A stretch of 53,966 bases of DNA from Rhodobium orientis (GCF_003258835.1 NZ_NPEV01000041.1:1-53966); one strand, 5' to 3'. Positions 9,724-17,865 are shown, counted from the stretch's first letter. Notes: a model not told the origin generated them from the letters alone. Program-made: numbers and translations.

Positions 9724-11211
9724 ATGGAACTGAAAGTTCTCGGACCGGCCAAGCCGTCGGAAGACGGCTGCTCGAAGGGCTCCTGCGGCTCGACCGACGA
9801 TCAGATGGCGCACCTGCCGGAGCACATCCGCGAGCGGGTCAAGAACCATCCCTGCTATTCGGAGGAGGCGCACCACCACTATGCCCGCATGCATGTGGCG
9901 GTGGCGCCGGCCTGCAACATCCAGTGCAATTACTGCAATCGCAAATACGATTGCGCCAATGAGAGCCGGCCGGGCGTCGTCTCCGAACTCCTGACGCCGG
10001 ACCAGGCGGTCAAGAAGACGCTGGCGGTGGCCGCCACCATCCCGCAGATGACCGTGCTCGGCATTGCCGGCCCGGGCGATCCGCTGGCCAATCCGTCGCG
10101 CACCTTCGACACCTTTCGCCAGCTCTCCGACAAGGCGCCGGACATCAAGCTGTGCGTCTCCACCAACGGGCTGACACTGCCTGACCATGTGGAGGAGCTG
10201 GTCAAGCACAACATCGACCACGTGACCATCACCATCAACTGCGTCGACCCGGAGGTCGGGGCCAGGATCTATCCCTGGATCTTCTGGAAGAACCGGCGCA
10301 TCCGCGGCGTCAAGGCGGCGAAAATCCTGATCGCGCAGCAGCAGAAGGGCCTTGAGATGCTCGTCGAACGCGGCGTCTTAGTGAAGGTCAACTCCGTGCT
10401 CATTCCCGGCGTCAACGATGAGCACCTGAAAGAGGTGAGCCGGATCGTCAAGGAAAAGGGCGCGTTCCTGCACAATGTCATGCCGCTGATCGCGGAAGAG
10501 GAGCATGGCACCTATTACGGCGTCATGGGCCAGAGGAGCCCGAGCCAGTCGGAGCTGACGGCCCTGCAGGATGCCTGCGGCGACATGAACATGATGCGCC
10601 ATTGCCGCCAGTGCCGGGCCGATGCGGTCGGCCTCCTTGGCGAGGACCGCGGCCAGGAATTCACCCTCGACAAGATCGACGCCATGGAGATCGACTACGA
10701 CGCGGCGATGGCAAAGCGCGCCGAGATCCACCAGGCGATCGAGGCCTCGCGCGATGCGCAGCGCGCAGCCCAGACGGCGAAGTCGGCCACGGCGCCGGCA
10801 AGCGGCCTGCCGAAGGGCCTGCGCTCCGTCTACATGGCGGTCGCGAGCAGCGGCCAGGGCGTCGTCAACCAGCATTTCGGCCACGCCAAGGAATTCCTCG
10901 TCTACGAGGCGAGCCCCGAGGGCGCGCGCTTCATCGGCCATCGCAAGACCGACCAGTACTGCGCCGGCGACACCACCTGCGGCGATGCGGAGACGGCGCT
11001 TCAGCGGACCATCCGCGTGCTCGACGGTTGCGAGGTGGTGCTGTGCTCCAAGATCGGTATCGAGCCCTGGGGGCACCTTGAGGACGCCGGCATCCTGCCG
11101 AATGGCGAGCACGCCATGGAGCCGATCGAGGAGGCGGTGATGGCCGTCTACCGGGAGATGTTCCAGACCGGCCAACTGGCCCCGCCGGCATTCGAAAACC
11201 GGTCGGCCTGA
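9724..11211 (+). CDS. nifB: Nitrogenase cofactor biosynthesis protein NifB
   Basis: NifB is the radical-SAM enzyme that makes NifB-co, the 8Fe-9S-C precursor of the nitrogenase cofactor. The 495-residue product has the radical-SAM cysteines C64, C68 and C71 (ACNIQCNYC), the downstream HCRQCRADA cysteines that bind an additional cluster, and a C-terminal NifX-like domain (about 365-495, containing HFGHAKEFLVYE). It is therefore the two-domain type. It heads an operon with a ferredoxin 11 bases downstream and is preceded by a consensus sigma-54 promoter and two NifA sites. Confidence 0.98.
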   Translation: MELKVLGPAKPSEDGCSKGSCGSTDDQMAHLPEHIRERVKNHPCYSEEAHHHYARMHVAVAPACNIQCNYCNRKYDCANESRPGVVSELLTPDQAVKKTLAVAATIPQMTVLGIAGPGDPLANPSRTFDTFRQLSDKAPDIKLCVSTNGLTLPDHVEELVKHNIDHVTITINCVDPEVGARIYPWIFWKNRRIRGVKAAKILIAQQQKGLEMLVERGVLVKVNSVLIPGVNDEHLKEVSRIVKEKGAFLHNVMPLIAEEEHGTYYGVMGQRSPSQSELTALQDACGDMNMMRHCRQCRADAVGLLGEDRGQEFTLDKIDAMEIDYDAAMAKRAEIHQAIEASRDAQRAAQTAKSATAPASGLPKGLRSVYMAVASSGQGVVNQHFGHAKEFLVYEASPEGARFIGHRKTDQYCAGDTTCGDAETALQRTIRVLDGCEVVLCSKIGIEPWGHLEDAGILPNGEHAMEPIEEAVMAVYREMFQTGQLAPPAFENRSA

Positions 11212-11222
11212 AGGAGAGCGGC

Positions 11223-11498
11223 ATGGCCTATGAAATTACCGCTGCGTGCGTCAACTGCTTTGCCTGCATGGATGTCTGCCCGAGCGGGGCGATCCGTGAG
11301 GCAAAGCCTCATTTTCTGATCGACGCGGCGAAATGCACCCATTGCGAGGGCGACTTCGCCGATCCGCAATGCGCCAGCATCTGTCCGGTGGAGATGGCGA
11401 TCCTCAACGAGTTCGGCGAGGCCGCCAACCCGCAGGGATCGCTGACCGGCATCCCGCTTGAAAGACTGCAGGCGCTTGCCGCTGCCGGCATACTTTGA
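11223..11498 (+). CDS. fdxN: 4Fe-4S ferredoxin downstream of nifB (FdxN type)
   Basis: This 91-residue protein has a first cluster motif CVNCFACMDVCP and a second with an insertion (CTHCEGDFADPQCASICP), the spacing seen in FdxN-type 2[4Fe-4S] ferredoxins next to nifB. In Azotobacter the equivalent protein is needed with NifB for FeMo-co synthesis, and I infer the same role here. A C-terminal extension of about 30 residues beyond the clusters is present. The stop lies 14 bases before the flavodiiron gene. Confidence 0.88.
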   Translation: MAYEITAACVNCFACMDVCPSGAIREAKPHFLIDAAKCTHCEGDFADPQCASICPVEMAILNEFGEAANPQGSLTGIPLERLQALAAAGIL

Positions 11499-11512
11499 AG
11501 GACGATAGGGCG

Positions 11513-12775
11513 ATGCTTGCCAAGCTTCCCGAGCCTGTCGAGATCGCCGGTGGCGTGCACTGGATCGGTGCGCTCGACCCGGATCTTCGAACCTTCGACC
11601 TGATCCTGAAGACGGCGAACGGCACCACCTACAACGCCTATGCGGTGCGCGGGCCGGAGGGCGTCGTCGTCGTCGACACGGTCAAGGAGGAGTTCTCCGA
11701 GGAGTTCTTCACCCGGCTCGAACAGGTCGCGGATTATGACGAGATCCGCGCGGTCATCCTCAACCACCTGGAGCCGGACCATACCGGCGCCGTGCCGGAG
11801 CTGATGCGCCGGGCGCCGCACGCCCACATCTTCTGCTCCGTGCGGGCGCTGAAGGTGCTGACCGCGTTGCTCAAGGACGAGCTCGACAATTACGGCTACA
11901 CGCTGACCGACACCGGCGACCGCTGCTCCCTTTCCGGCCGGCCGATCAGCTTCGTCAATACGCCGTACCTGCACTGGCCGGACACCCAGTGCACGTTCCT
12001 GGAAGACGAGAAGCTTCTGTTCTCCGGCGACGTCTTCGGCTGCCATTTCTGCGACGACCGGCTCTACAACGACCGGGTCGGCGATTTCCGGTTCTCGTTC
12101 GAATACTACTTCAAGCACATCATGCGGCCGTTCAAGCGCTGGGTGCTGCAGGCCGTCGACAAGATCGAGCCGCTGGCGCCGGAGCTGATCGCGCCGGCGC
12201 ACGGACCGATCCTGCGCGACAATCCGCTTTCCTATGTGCGCAGCTACCGCACGCTCTCCAACTCCTACCTGCCGAACGAGGTGGAGGGGCGCGAGAAGAG
12301 CCTGCTCGTCTTCTACATGAGCGCCTATGGCGCCACCGCCGACATGGCCAAGGCCGTCCATGACGGGGCGTCATCCGTGGAGGGCGTGCGGGTCTCGCTG
12401 TACGACCTTCAGGGCGGCGAGACGGAACCCTTCGTCGACCTCATCGAGAGCGCGGACGGCCTCGTCTTCGGCTCGCCGACGGTCAATGGCGATGCGGTCA
12501 AGCCGGTGTGGGACGTGCTCGCCTCGCTGATCTCGATCGAGACCCGCGGCAAGCTCGGCGGCGCCTTCGGCTCCTATGGCTGGTCGGGCGAGGCGGTGCC
12601 GATGATCGAGGACCGGCTGCGCGGCCTGAAGATGCGGGTGCCGGCCAAGGGCCTCAGGATCAAGTTTCATCCGACGGACAAAGAACTGGACGACTGCCGG
12701 GACTATGGCCGGACGCTGGCGGAAAGCCTCGTCGGCAAGGCCAAGCCCAAGGTGGTCGATTTCGCAGATCTCTAG
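11513..12775 (+). CDS. Flavodiiron protein (A-type flavoprotein)
   Basis: Flavodiiron proteins reduce O2 to water or NO to N2O using FMN and a di-iron site. All expected iron ligands are present: H85, E87, D89, H90, H154, D173 and H230, with canonical spacings, in an N-terminal metallo-beta-lactamase-like domain. A C-terminal flavodoxin domain starts near residue 262 (LVFYMSAYGATADMA). I use the ATG at 11513 rather than a TTG 18 bases upstream because of the closer AGGG. Its place between fdxN and the 2Fe-2S ferredoxin genes suggests an oxygen-removal or electron-transfer role in nitrogen fixation; the partner and the substrate (O2 or NO) are not visible. Confidence 0.93.
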   Translation: MLAKLPEPVEIAGGVHWIGALDPDLRTFDLILKTANGTTYNAYAVRGPEGVVVVDTVKEEFSEEFFTRLEQVADYDEIRAVILNHLEPDHTGAVPELMRRAPHAHIFCSVRALKVLTALLKDELDNYGYTLTDTGDRCSLSGRPISFVNTPYLHWPDTQCTFLEDEKLLFSGDVFGCHFCDDRLYNDRVGDFRFSFEYYFKHIMRPFKRWVLQAVDKIEPLAPELIAPAHGPILRDNPLSYVRSYRTLSNSYLPNEVEGREKSLLVFYMSAYGATADMAKAVHDGASSVEGVRVSLYDLQGGETEPFVDLIESADGLVFGSPTVNGDAVKPVWDVLASLISIETRGKLGGAFGSYGWSGEAVPMIEDRLRGLKMRVPAKGLRIKFHPTDKELDDCRDYGRTLAESLVGKAKPKVVDFADL

Positions 12776-12823
12776 CGCGTATTCCCGAAAAGTGGGAACC
12801 GGTTTTCGGACAAGAATACGCGC
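12776..12823. repeat. Palindromic interspersed repeat, copy 2
   Basis: This is the reverse-oriented second copy of the element at 571-619, with core GAAAAGTGGGAACCGG and one clear base difference in the right arm (ACAAGAATAC against ACGAGAATAC). It begins directly after the stop codon of the flavodiiron gene. Confidence 0.88.
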
Positions 12824-12836
12824 TGAAACAAAAGGA

Positions 12837-12879
12837 TAGAGCGTTTCGCGCGATCCTGTGATCGCGTGAAGCGCTCTGG
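12837..12879. repeat. Second imperfect palindrome following repeat copy 2
   Basis: AGAGCG and CGCTCT ends enclose nested GCGCGATC and GATCGCGT arms, forming a long imperfect hairpin. Similar AGAGC...GCTCT palindromes often sit beside the preceding element in Rhizobiales, as I recall. It could act as a transcript-end hairpin, but there is no T-run. Confidence 0.55.
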
Positions 12880-12907
12880 ACAACCGGGGGAAGGCCGGCC
12901 GCCTTGA

Positions 12908-13258
<351 letters not shown>

Positions 13259-13288
13259 CGACGACCCCGCAAAGACAAGGAGACTGTC

Positions 13289-13651
13289 ATGCCGAAAATC
13301 ATCTTCCAGCACCCGGACTTCGACGAGTTCGAGGTGTATGCGCCGGCGACCAGCCACAAGCGCACCGTCCTGTCGCTGGCCCAGGAATACAAGGTGCCGA
13401 TCATGTTCGACTGCCAGGACGGCGAGTGCGGATCCTGCGTCGTGCACGTCACCGATATCGACGGCGGCCCGACCCATATGGGCGAGCACATGACCGAGAA
13501 GGAAAAGACGGTCCTGCGCGAGATCGGCAAGATCTCCAAGGACGAGTTGGAGAAGATCGTCGTCAACGACATGGCGAGCGAATGGCGGCTCGCCTGCCAG
13601 ATGATCGTCCGCGACGAGGACATCCGCATCACCTACGAGGCGGCGCAATGA
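13289..13651 (+). CDS. Second 2Fe-2S ferredoxin, nif-associated (FdxD-like)
   Basis: This 120-residue protein has the motif C-QDGE-C-GS-C and a distal cysteine in RLACQMIV. It is related in design to the preceding gene but has a longer loop between the third and fourth cysteines, including THMGEHMTEKEKTVLREIG. The ribosome binding site CAAGGAG is strong. Its stop overlaps the nifQ start (ATGA), linking it to the nifB-nifQ unit. A role in electron supply to, or shielding of, nitrogenase is inferred. Confidence 0.88.
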   Translation: MPKIIFQHPDFDEFEVYAPATSHKRTVLSLAQEYKVPIMFDCQDGECGSCVVHVTDIDGGPTHMGEHMTEKEKTVLREIGKISKDELEKIVVNDMASEWRLACQMIVRDEDIRITYEAAQ

Positions 13652-14235
13652 CCAAGCCCTTGCCACTTGCGGCGGGGGATACCCAAACGCTCCATCAGGC
13701 GCTGTTCCAGCGCCTGATGGCGAGCGCGCGGGGCGGACCGAATGACGGCTTCGTCGCCCAGATGCTGGCGAGCTGGATGGCGGACCGGGGTGGCCTGCCG
13801 CGGTGGATGGGGCTTTGCGAGGACCGTTTCTGCGAAATGCTGCACCGGCATTTCGAACACCTTCCACTCGTCTCCGGCGTGCGCGAGGACCACGCCCTGC
13901 CGGACGACATGGACGAACTGGAAGACCTGCGCGCGCTCCTCCTGGAGTTCCGCGCCGGGGAACGGGAATCCGAACTTTTCATCACCGACCTCGTCGTTGC
14001 CGGCTGCGGCTCGGCCGACCATCTTTGGTCGGATCTCGGGCTCTTTTCCCGGCCGCAACTGACTGAGATGCTGACTGTCAACTTCCCGGCGCTTGCGGCG
14101 AAAAACGACAAGAACATGAAGTGGAAGAAGTTCCTCTACAAGCAGCTCTGCGAGCGCGAGGGCCTCAATGCCTGCCGCGCGCCGAGCTGCGCCGTCTGCG
14201 CGGATTATGCGCAGTGCTTCGCGCCGGAGGAGTGA
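13648..14235 (+). CDS. nifQ: NifQ, molybdenum donor for FeMo-co synthesis
   Basis: NifQ carries a Mo-Fe-S cluster and supplies molybdenum to the NifEN/NifH complex. The 195-residue product ends in the characteristic C-x4-C-x2-C-x5-C motif (ACRAPSCAVCADYAQCF) and has the NFPALAAKNDKNMKWKKFLYKQ block typical of the family just before it. Its start overlaps the stop of the preceding ferredoxin gene, and it is the last gene of the nifB group. Confidence 0.95.
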   Translation: MTKPLPLAAGDTQTLHQALFQRLMASARGGPNDGFVAQMLASWMADRGGLPRWMGLCEDRFCEMLHRHFEHLPLVSGVREDHALPDDMDELEDLRALLLEFRAGERESELFITDLVVAGCGSADHLWSDLGLFSRPQLTEMLTVNFPALAAKNDKNMKWKKFLYKQLCEREGLNACRAPSCAVCADYAQCFAPEE

Positions 14236-14650
14236 GGGCGGGGGTGTTGCTCTCTTCCAATGGATGATTATCATTATCTGGCTAATTAACGTCGATTGCT
14301 GTTGAGCATCGCATCGCAGATGTTGTTTCACAGCTGCTGCACACTCTGCCGTCACCCCGGCCCCGAGGCGGGGGTCCAATGCCCCTATCGGAACGGTATG
14401 TCGGAGACGATCGTAAAGGCCGTTTCTGGATTGCTTCGCTGCGCTCGCAATGACGGTTGTGGCTGGTTTTTCTCGTATTTTCAACGTCATCGCGAGGAGC
14501 CGAAGGCGACGCGGCGATCCAGTGTTCGGTCGCAGTGGGGTACCGTGTCGAGTTGGGTAATGGATCCCGGGTCTCCGCTGCGCTCCGCCCCGGATGACGA
14601 TGAGTATTTAGCCGGCTTTTGACCAAAATTGAGCGGATGGTCATGTCCGC
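14236..14650. repeat. Gene-free 415 bp with a mosaic of interspersed repeats
   Basis: No credible gene lies here. I see four repeat-like blocks: 14350-14378 (ACCCCGGCCCCGAGGCGGGG), 14427-14456 (GGATTGCTTCGCTGCGCTCG), 14485-14522 (CGCGAGGAGCCGAAGGCGAC, roughly the inverse of the previous block) and 14561-14604 (GGGTCTCCGCTGCGCTCCGC). They resemble dispersed repetitive elements common in alphaproteobacterial intergenic regions. The segment separates two convergent operons, nifB-nifQ and the SIR2-apbE operon. Confidence 0.7.
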
Positions 14651-14655
14651 TCAAT
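14622..14655 (-). terminator. Terminator of the SIR2-apbE operon
   Basis: A perfect 10-bp stem (ATTGAGCGGA at 14628-14637 with TCCGCTCAAT at 14646-14655) with an 8-base loop overlaps the apbE stop codon. On the minus strand it is followed by TTTGG, giving four T residues with the last base of the stem. Confidence 0.7.
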
Positions 14656-15721
14656 CGGACATCCCGCTGTTCGCGTCTGTCACGCTGCGTACGACCACCG
14701 TCACATCCTCCTCTTCCAGCTCCACGCGCTCCTTCATCTCCGGCGTTGTAAGAATTGTGCCGTTCGCATCGACAAGAAGCACCAGCGTCAGTCCCATGCG
14801 GCTTGCCGTTTCCTGCCAGCCGCCCGGGCCGGCGATGGACAGGGCGGTTGCGGCGGCGTCGGCGAGGGCGCCGTTGTCGGCGATGACGCTGGCCGAGACG
14901 ATGTGGTCGACCGGGCGGCCGGTGCGCGGGTCGATTATGTGGGAATAGCGCACGCCGTCGTGCTCGCGGTAGCGGTAGTAGTTGCCGGAGGTGTAGAGGA
15001 CCTCGTCCGGCTCCAGCTTGACCGCGCCGAGCACGCCCCAGCCGTTGGGATCGCGGATCGCCACGTGCCAGCGGCGCTTGCCGTGATGTCCGATGACGTT
15101 GACGTCGCCGCCGGCATTGAGGACGGCGTCAGGGATGCCTCTGTCCTTCAGTTTTTCCGCCGCCCAGTCGAGAGCGAGACCTTTGGCGAAGCCGCCGAAA
15201 TCGAGCTCAACGGCCGGGTTGGTCGACGACACCTCGTTGCCATGGATGACGAGGTCGGACATGGACGGATGGCGGGACACGAGGGCGGCGATGGCGGCGT
15301 CGTCGGGCGGCGGGCCGACCGGGCGGTCGTCCTGGTGGAAGCCCCAGAGGCCGATCAGGCCGCCGATTGCCGGGTTGAAGAGGCCGCCGCTTTTTTCTTC
15401 CAATTCCCTGCCGCGCAACAGCGCGTCTTTCAGCAGCGGGCTGACGGTCATCGACCGGCCCTCGGCGATGGCCTTGTCGAGCCGGGTCGTCTCGCCGGGG
15501 CGCCAGGCGTGCCAGTCGCGGTGCATCTTCGAAAATCGCGCCGTGATCTCGGGCATGACGGCGTCGGCGCGCGTCTTTTCCGCGGCCGGGACGGCGATTT
15601 CCACCAGTGTGCCGAAGACATAGAGGGTGTAGCGGGCGTCGTCGCGGCGCTCGTCGCAGGCGGCAATGCCGCCGGCGATCAGGACAGCGAAGAGGGCTTT
15701 TACAAAAAACCGTGCCGTCAT
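14651..15721 (-). CDS. apbE: FAD:protein FMN transferase ApbE (RnfF-like lipoprotein)
   Basis: ApbE attaches FMN covalently to threonine (or serine) of flavoproteins such as RnfG and RnfD; R. capsulatus RnfF is a member. The 356-residue product has a lipoprotein signal with lipobox ending at C22 (GGIAAC), the ELDFGGFAKGLALD block, the NAGGD motif and HIIDPRTGRP. The start at 15721 gives this signal directly. It is the last gene of a minus-strand operon beginning with the SIR2-like gene and lies ten bases after the RseC-like gene. The likely substrates are RnfG (SGAT) and RnfD, encoded 10 kb away under similar NifA-type control. Confidence 0.93.
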   Translation of the reverse strand: MTARFFVKALFAVLIAGGIAACDERRDDARYTLYVFGTLVEIAVPAAEKTRADAVMPEITARFSKMHRDWHAWRPGETTRLDKAIAEGRSMTVSPLLKDALLRGRELEEKSGGLFNPAIGGLIGLWGFHQDDRPVGPPPDDAAIAALVSRHPSMSDLVIHGNEVSSTNPAVELDFGGFAKGLALDWAAEKLKDRGIPDAVLNAGGDVNVIGHHGKRRWHVAIRDPNGWGVLGAVKLEPDEVLYTSGNYYRYREHDGVRYSHIIDPRTGRPVDHIVSASVIADNGALADAAATALSIAGPGGWQETASRMGLTLVLLVDANGTILTTPEMKERVELEEEDVTVVVRSVTDANSGMSD

Positions 15722-15731
15722 CCGCACCGCA

Positions 15732-16187
15732 TCACGCCTTGCGCAGGAAAGCTCCACCCAGCGACGTGAGCACGAAAGGCGCGGTGGCGCAATGGCGGGC
15801 GGCGAGGAGCCCGGCGCCAAGGCCGACGGCCGCGGCGAGGCCCGCGCCGAGATCGCCTGCGCCGAAGCCTGCGGCCGTTGCCGCGGCAACGATCATCGCC
15901 AGGAGCGGCAGCATGTAGGCGACGATGGCGGCACGCAACAGCGCGTTTTCCGGCAGGACGAGCACGACGCGGTCGCCAACCCGAGCGTCGACGTCGTTGA
16001 TCATCCTCAGCCGGCTCGCCTTGCCGCCGAGGACCGAGCCGAGGGCGGCGGTGCCGCAACCGGATTTCGCCGCGCAGGAGGCGCAGCCGGCCGTCCGATC
16101 GGTCTCAAGGACGACGTAGCGGCCGTCGCGGGAGACGACCCTGGCGGCCGCTTCGATGGTGCGGGTAACGATGGCGGCGTCGCTCAT
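15732..16187 (-). CDS. RseC/MucC-like membrane protein (SoxR-reducing system family)
   Basis: RseC family proteins accompany Rnf/Rsx complexes; in E. coli RseC works with RsxABCDGE. The 151-residue product has an N-terminal soluble part with three cysteines (C35, C38, C44 in CASCAAKSGC), a beta-rich segment, and two hydrophobic helices at about 83-103 and 108-128. Its start overlaps the hemerythrin stop (ATGA). Pairing with apbE downstream suggests that the two serve the Rnf complex encoded at 5233-543. Confidence 0.85.
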   Translation of the reverse strand: MSDAAIVTRTIEAAARVVSRDGRYVVLETDRTAGCASCAAKSGCGTAALGSVLGGKASRLRMINDVDARVGDRVVLVLPENALLRAAIVAYMLPLLAMIVAAATAAGFGAGDLGAGLAAAVGLGAGLLAARHCATAPFVLTSLGGAFLRKA

Positions 16188-16606
16188 GGTGCCGTGGCCT
16201 CCTGGCCAAGCCCGATGCCGGTCTTTTTCAGATGCGCGGCGAGGGCGCTATCCATGGTCGCGGCGTGGAGGTCGAACCAGGACGGCAGGTCGGCGACATA
16301 GGCCCGGCCCATGGAAATCCGGCCGCGGGCGACCCGTTCGCCGATCTGGGAGAGCTGGCCGAGGACGCGGCGGTGCTCGCCGCGATGCTCTGTCAGCGCC
16401 GGAAAGCCGCTTTCGACCATCATCCGGTCCTCTTCGGCGAAATGCGCCTCGGTATGGGCGCAAAGCTCGGCAAAGAGCGCCTGGAAGGCGGCCGGATCGG
16501 CGGCCGTGCCGAGCCTGTTGACAAGGTCGGCGAAGGCAAGATGGGTCTCGTCCATGGCGTCGACGCCAAGGCGATGGCGATCCTCCTGCCAGACGAGCAA
16601 TGTCAC
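16184..16606 (-). CDS. Bacteriohemerythrin
   Basis: Hemerythrins bind O2 reversibly at a di-iron site. The 140-residue product keeps the full ligand set: H22 (DETH), H55 and E59 (HFAEED), H74 and H78 (HRGEH), H114 and D119 (HAATMD), with the spacings of the Methylococcus oxygen carrier. I chose a GTG start at 16606, overlapping the upstream stop (GTGA), because it gives the normal N-terminus (MTLLVWQEDRHRLGVDAMDE); a start at the internal ATG would remove part of helix A. Its location next to nifH suggests oxygen buffering or sensing during nitrogen fixation. Confidence 0.9.
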   Translation of the reverse strand: MTLLVWQEDRHRLGVDAMDETHLAFADLVNRLGTAADPAAFQALFAELCAHTEAHFAEEDRMMVESGFPALTEHRGEHRRVLGQLSQIGERVARGRISMGRAYVADLPSWFDLHAATMDSALAAHLKKTGIGLGQEATAP

Positions 16607-16845
16607 CGGTCGGTCTCTTCCTGTTCGCCGGCGTCCTCGCGGTGGTCGGCAATGCTGACGACGTTGCTGTCGCCGTGCGAGAACGGGCATTTGCCCGCCG
16701 TCTCGGCGGCGATTTCCTTCCTGGCCTCTTCGGCGAGGTTCGATCCGAGCAGCCAGCGCGGCCGGGCGGGGCCGGACGTCGGCCAGGCCGGCATCGGTGC
16801 GACGGTGTTGGCGGTATCGGCGGTCTTGAGGTTCTGGGTCGTCAT
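16603..16845 (-). CDS. Small conserved protein with a KCPF motif, function unknown
   Basis: I do not recognise this 80-residue hydrophilic protein. It has a Pro/Trp-rich segment (APMPAWPTSGPARPRWLLGS), then an acidic helix and a single cysteine in GKCPFSHG, which could be a metal or heme contact. I chose the ATG at 16845 because AAGGAG lies at the right distance. Alternative starts at 16899 (overlapping the SIR2-like stop) or 16878 would add up to 18 residues. It lies between the SIR2-like and hemerythrin genes in a tightly coupled operon. Confidence 0.6.
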   Translation of the reverse strand: MTTQNLKTADTANTVAPMPAWPTSGPARPRWLLGSNLAEEARKEIAAETAGKCPFSHGDSNVVSIADHREDAGEQEETDR

Positions 16846-16895
16846 GTCGGTCTCCTTGTCGGAAGGATCGGCAGTCATCTGAGTGCTCCGGACTG

Positions 16896-17747
16896 TCATC
16901 CGGCGGTCGCCCGCGCGGCATCCAGGAAGGCGTCGAGGGACGTCTCGACGATCTCGATGTTCTTGGTGGCGCAGTAGCGCCGTTCCTTGTCCGTCGGGCT
17001 CTCGATCAGCGCCCAGCCGGCGGGCTCGGCCGCATCGAAGATGATGTCCGACATCACCATGCGCTCCGTGTCGCGGGTGAAGCGCATGCCGAGGAACAGG
17101 TAGCGCTTGGCGCGGCGCCGCTTCTTCAGGAACAGCGGTACGCCGAAGCCGCCCATCAGCTCTGTGATGTAGTCGACATAGTCGGCATCGGACGCGATGT
17201 AGACCGGCGTCGGCGTGGGCGAGCCCATCGGCTTGAAGAGGACCGGCAGGTCGGGGTCGGCCTCGTCGAGGCTGACGGCGCGGTAGGCCGTGCCGTCGTG
17301 CTGGAACAGGACGAAGCGATAGTCGGTGCCGCCGATGCGGGCGATCCCCTTGATCAAGAGGTGCGGGGTGGTCGCAAAGCTCTCCTGGAGCTGGGTGTCG
17401 CGGTTGATGTCGATGACATAGGACGGCTTCAGCGCGGCCAGCCAGTCGTGCATCGGCGCGCGGCTCCAGGTCCGTGCGCCATAGAGCTTGGTCAGGAACT
17501 GCTCGATATAGCGCCGGCCGCGCTTCAGCTCGATGTTCATGGCCGCGCGCGGGAACTCGTACATGAGCTTGGGCGCCATCGGCCGGCCGCCGTTCATGGC
17601 GACGATCAGGCTGTCGCTGTCGGCGGGCAGGGGCTCGCCGGTGCCCTCTTCGACAACGCCCTTGAGGACGCCGGGGCCGAGATAGGGCACGACCTCGCCG
17701 CGGGCGATGCCGCCGATGATCGCTTCAAAATCGGGTCCTGTGGTCAC
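16896..17747 (-). CDS. SIR2-like domain protein, divergent from nifH
   Basis: This 283-residue protein follows the pattern of SIR2-like NAD-binding domains: a glycine loop PYLGPGVLKG (21-30), DINRD (113-117) where the family has a TTNYD-type motif, KPMGSP (172-177) where the family has a K-x-HGS segment with the catalytic histidine, and FLGMRFTRD (218-226) for the GxSxxD segment. The Asn is kept but the His position reads Met, so NAD cleavage is doubtful. A GTG start at 17747 with AGGAAGG upstream is preferred. A sigma-54 element and two NifA sites shared with nifH lie upstream. Function is unknown. Confidence 0.7.
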   Translation of the reverse strand: MTTGPDFEAIIGGIARGEVVPYLGPGVLKGVVEEGTGEPLPADSDSLIVAMNGGRPMAPKLMYEFPRAAMNIELKRGRRYIEQFLTKLYGARTWSRAPMHDWLAALKPSYVIDINRDTQLQESFATTPHLLIKGIARIGGTDYRFVLFQHDGTAYRAVSLDEADPDLPVLFKPMGSPTPTPVYIASDADYVDYITELMGGFGVPLFLKKRRRAKRYLFLGMRFTRDTERMVMSDIIFDAAEPAGWALIESPTDKERRYCATKNIEIVETSLDAFLDAARATAG

Positions 17748-17793
17748 TCTGATCTCGCCTTCCTGGTGTCGGTCTCTTGTGTCGCAGCAAGTC

Positions 17794-17811
17794 AAGCAAG
17801 AACCGAACCAC
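17794..17811 (-). promoter_or_regulatory. Sigma-54 promoter for the SIR2-like operon
   Basis: On the minus strand the sequence TGGTTC-GGTTC-TTGCT keeps GG and GC ten bases apart (plus-strand CC at 17808-17809, GC at 17796-17797). The -12 box is consensus; the -24 box departs at two bases. Transcription would start near 17784. Confidence 0.6.
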
Positions 17812-17865
17812 ATTGGCGGTCGATCTAATTCATTGAGTTGAATGGGAAAACGCGCGTCGCCGGGT

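Noticed and set aside
14263-14278. Fur-box-like sequence GATGATTATCATTATC
   Set aside because: It matches about 14 of 19 positions of the classical Fur box, but both flanking genes (nifQ and apbE) end at this region, so no start lies nearby for it to control.
14651-15889. Longer start for ApbE at 15889
   Set aside because: It would overlap the RseC-like gene and put an Arg/Pro-rich segment before the lipoprotein signal. The ATG at 15721 gives a clean signal and lipobox.
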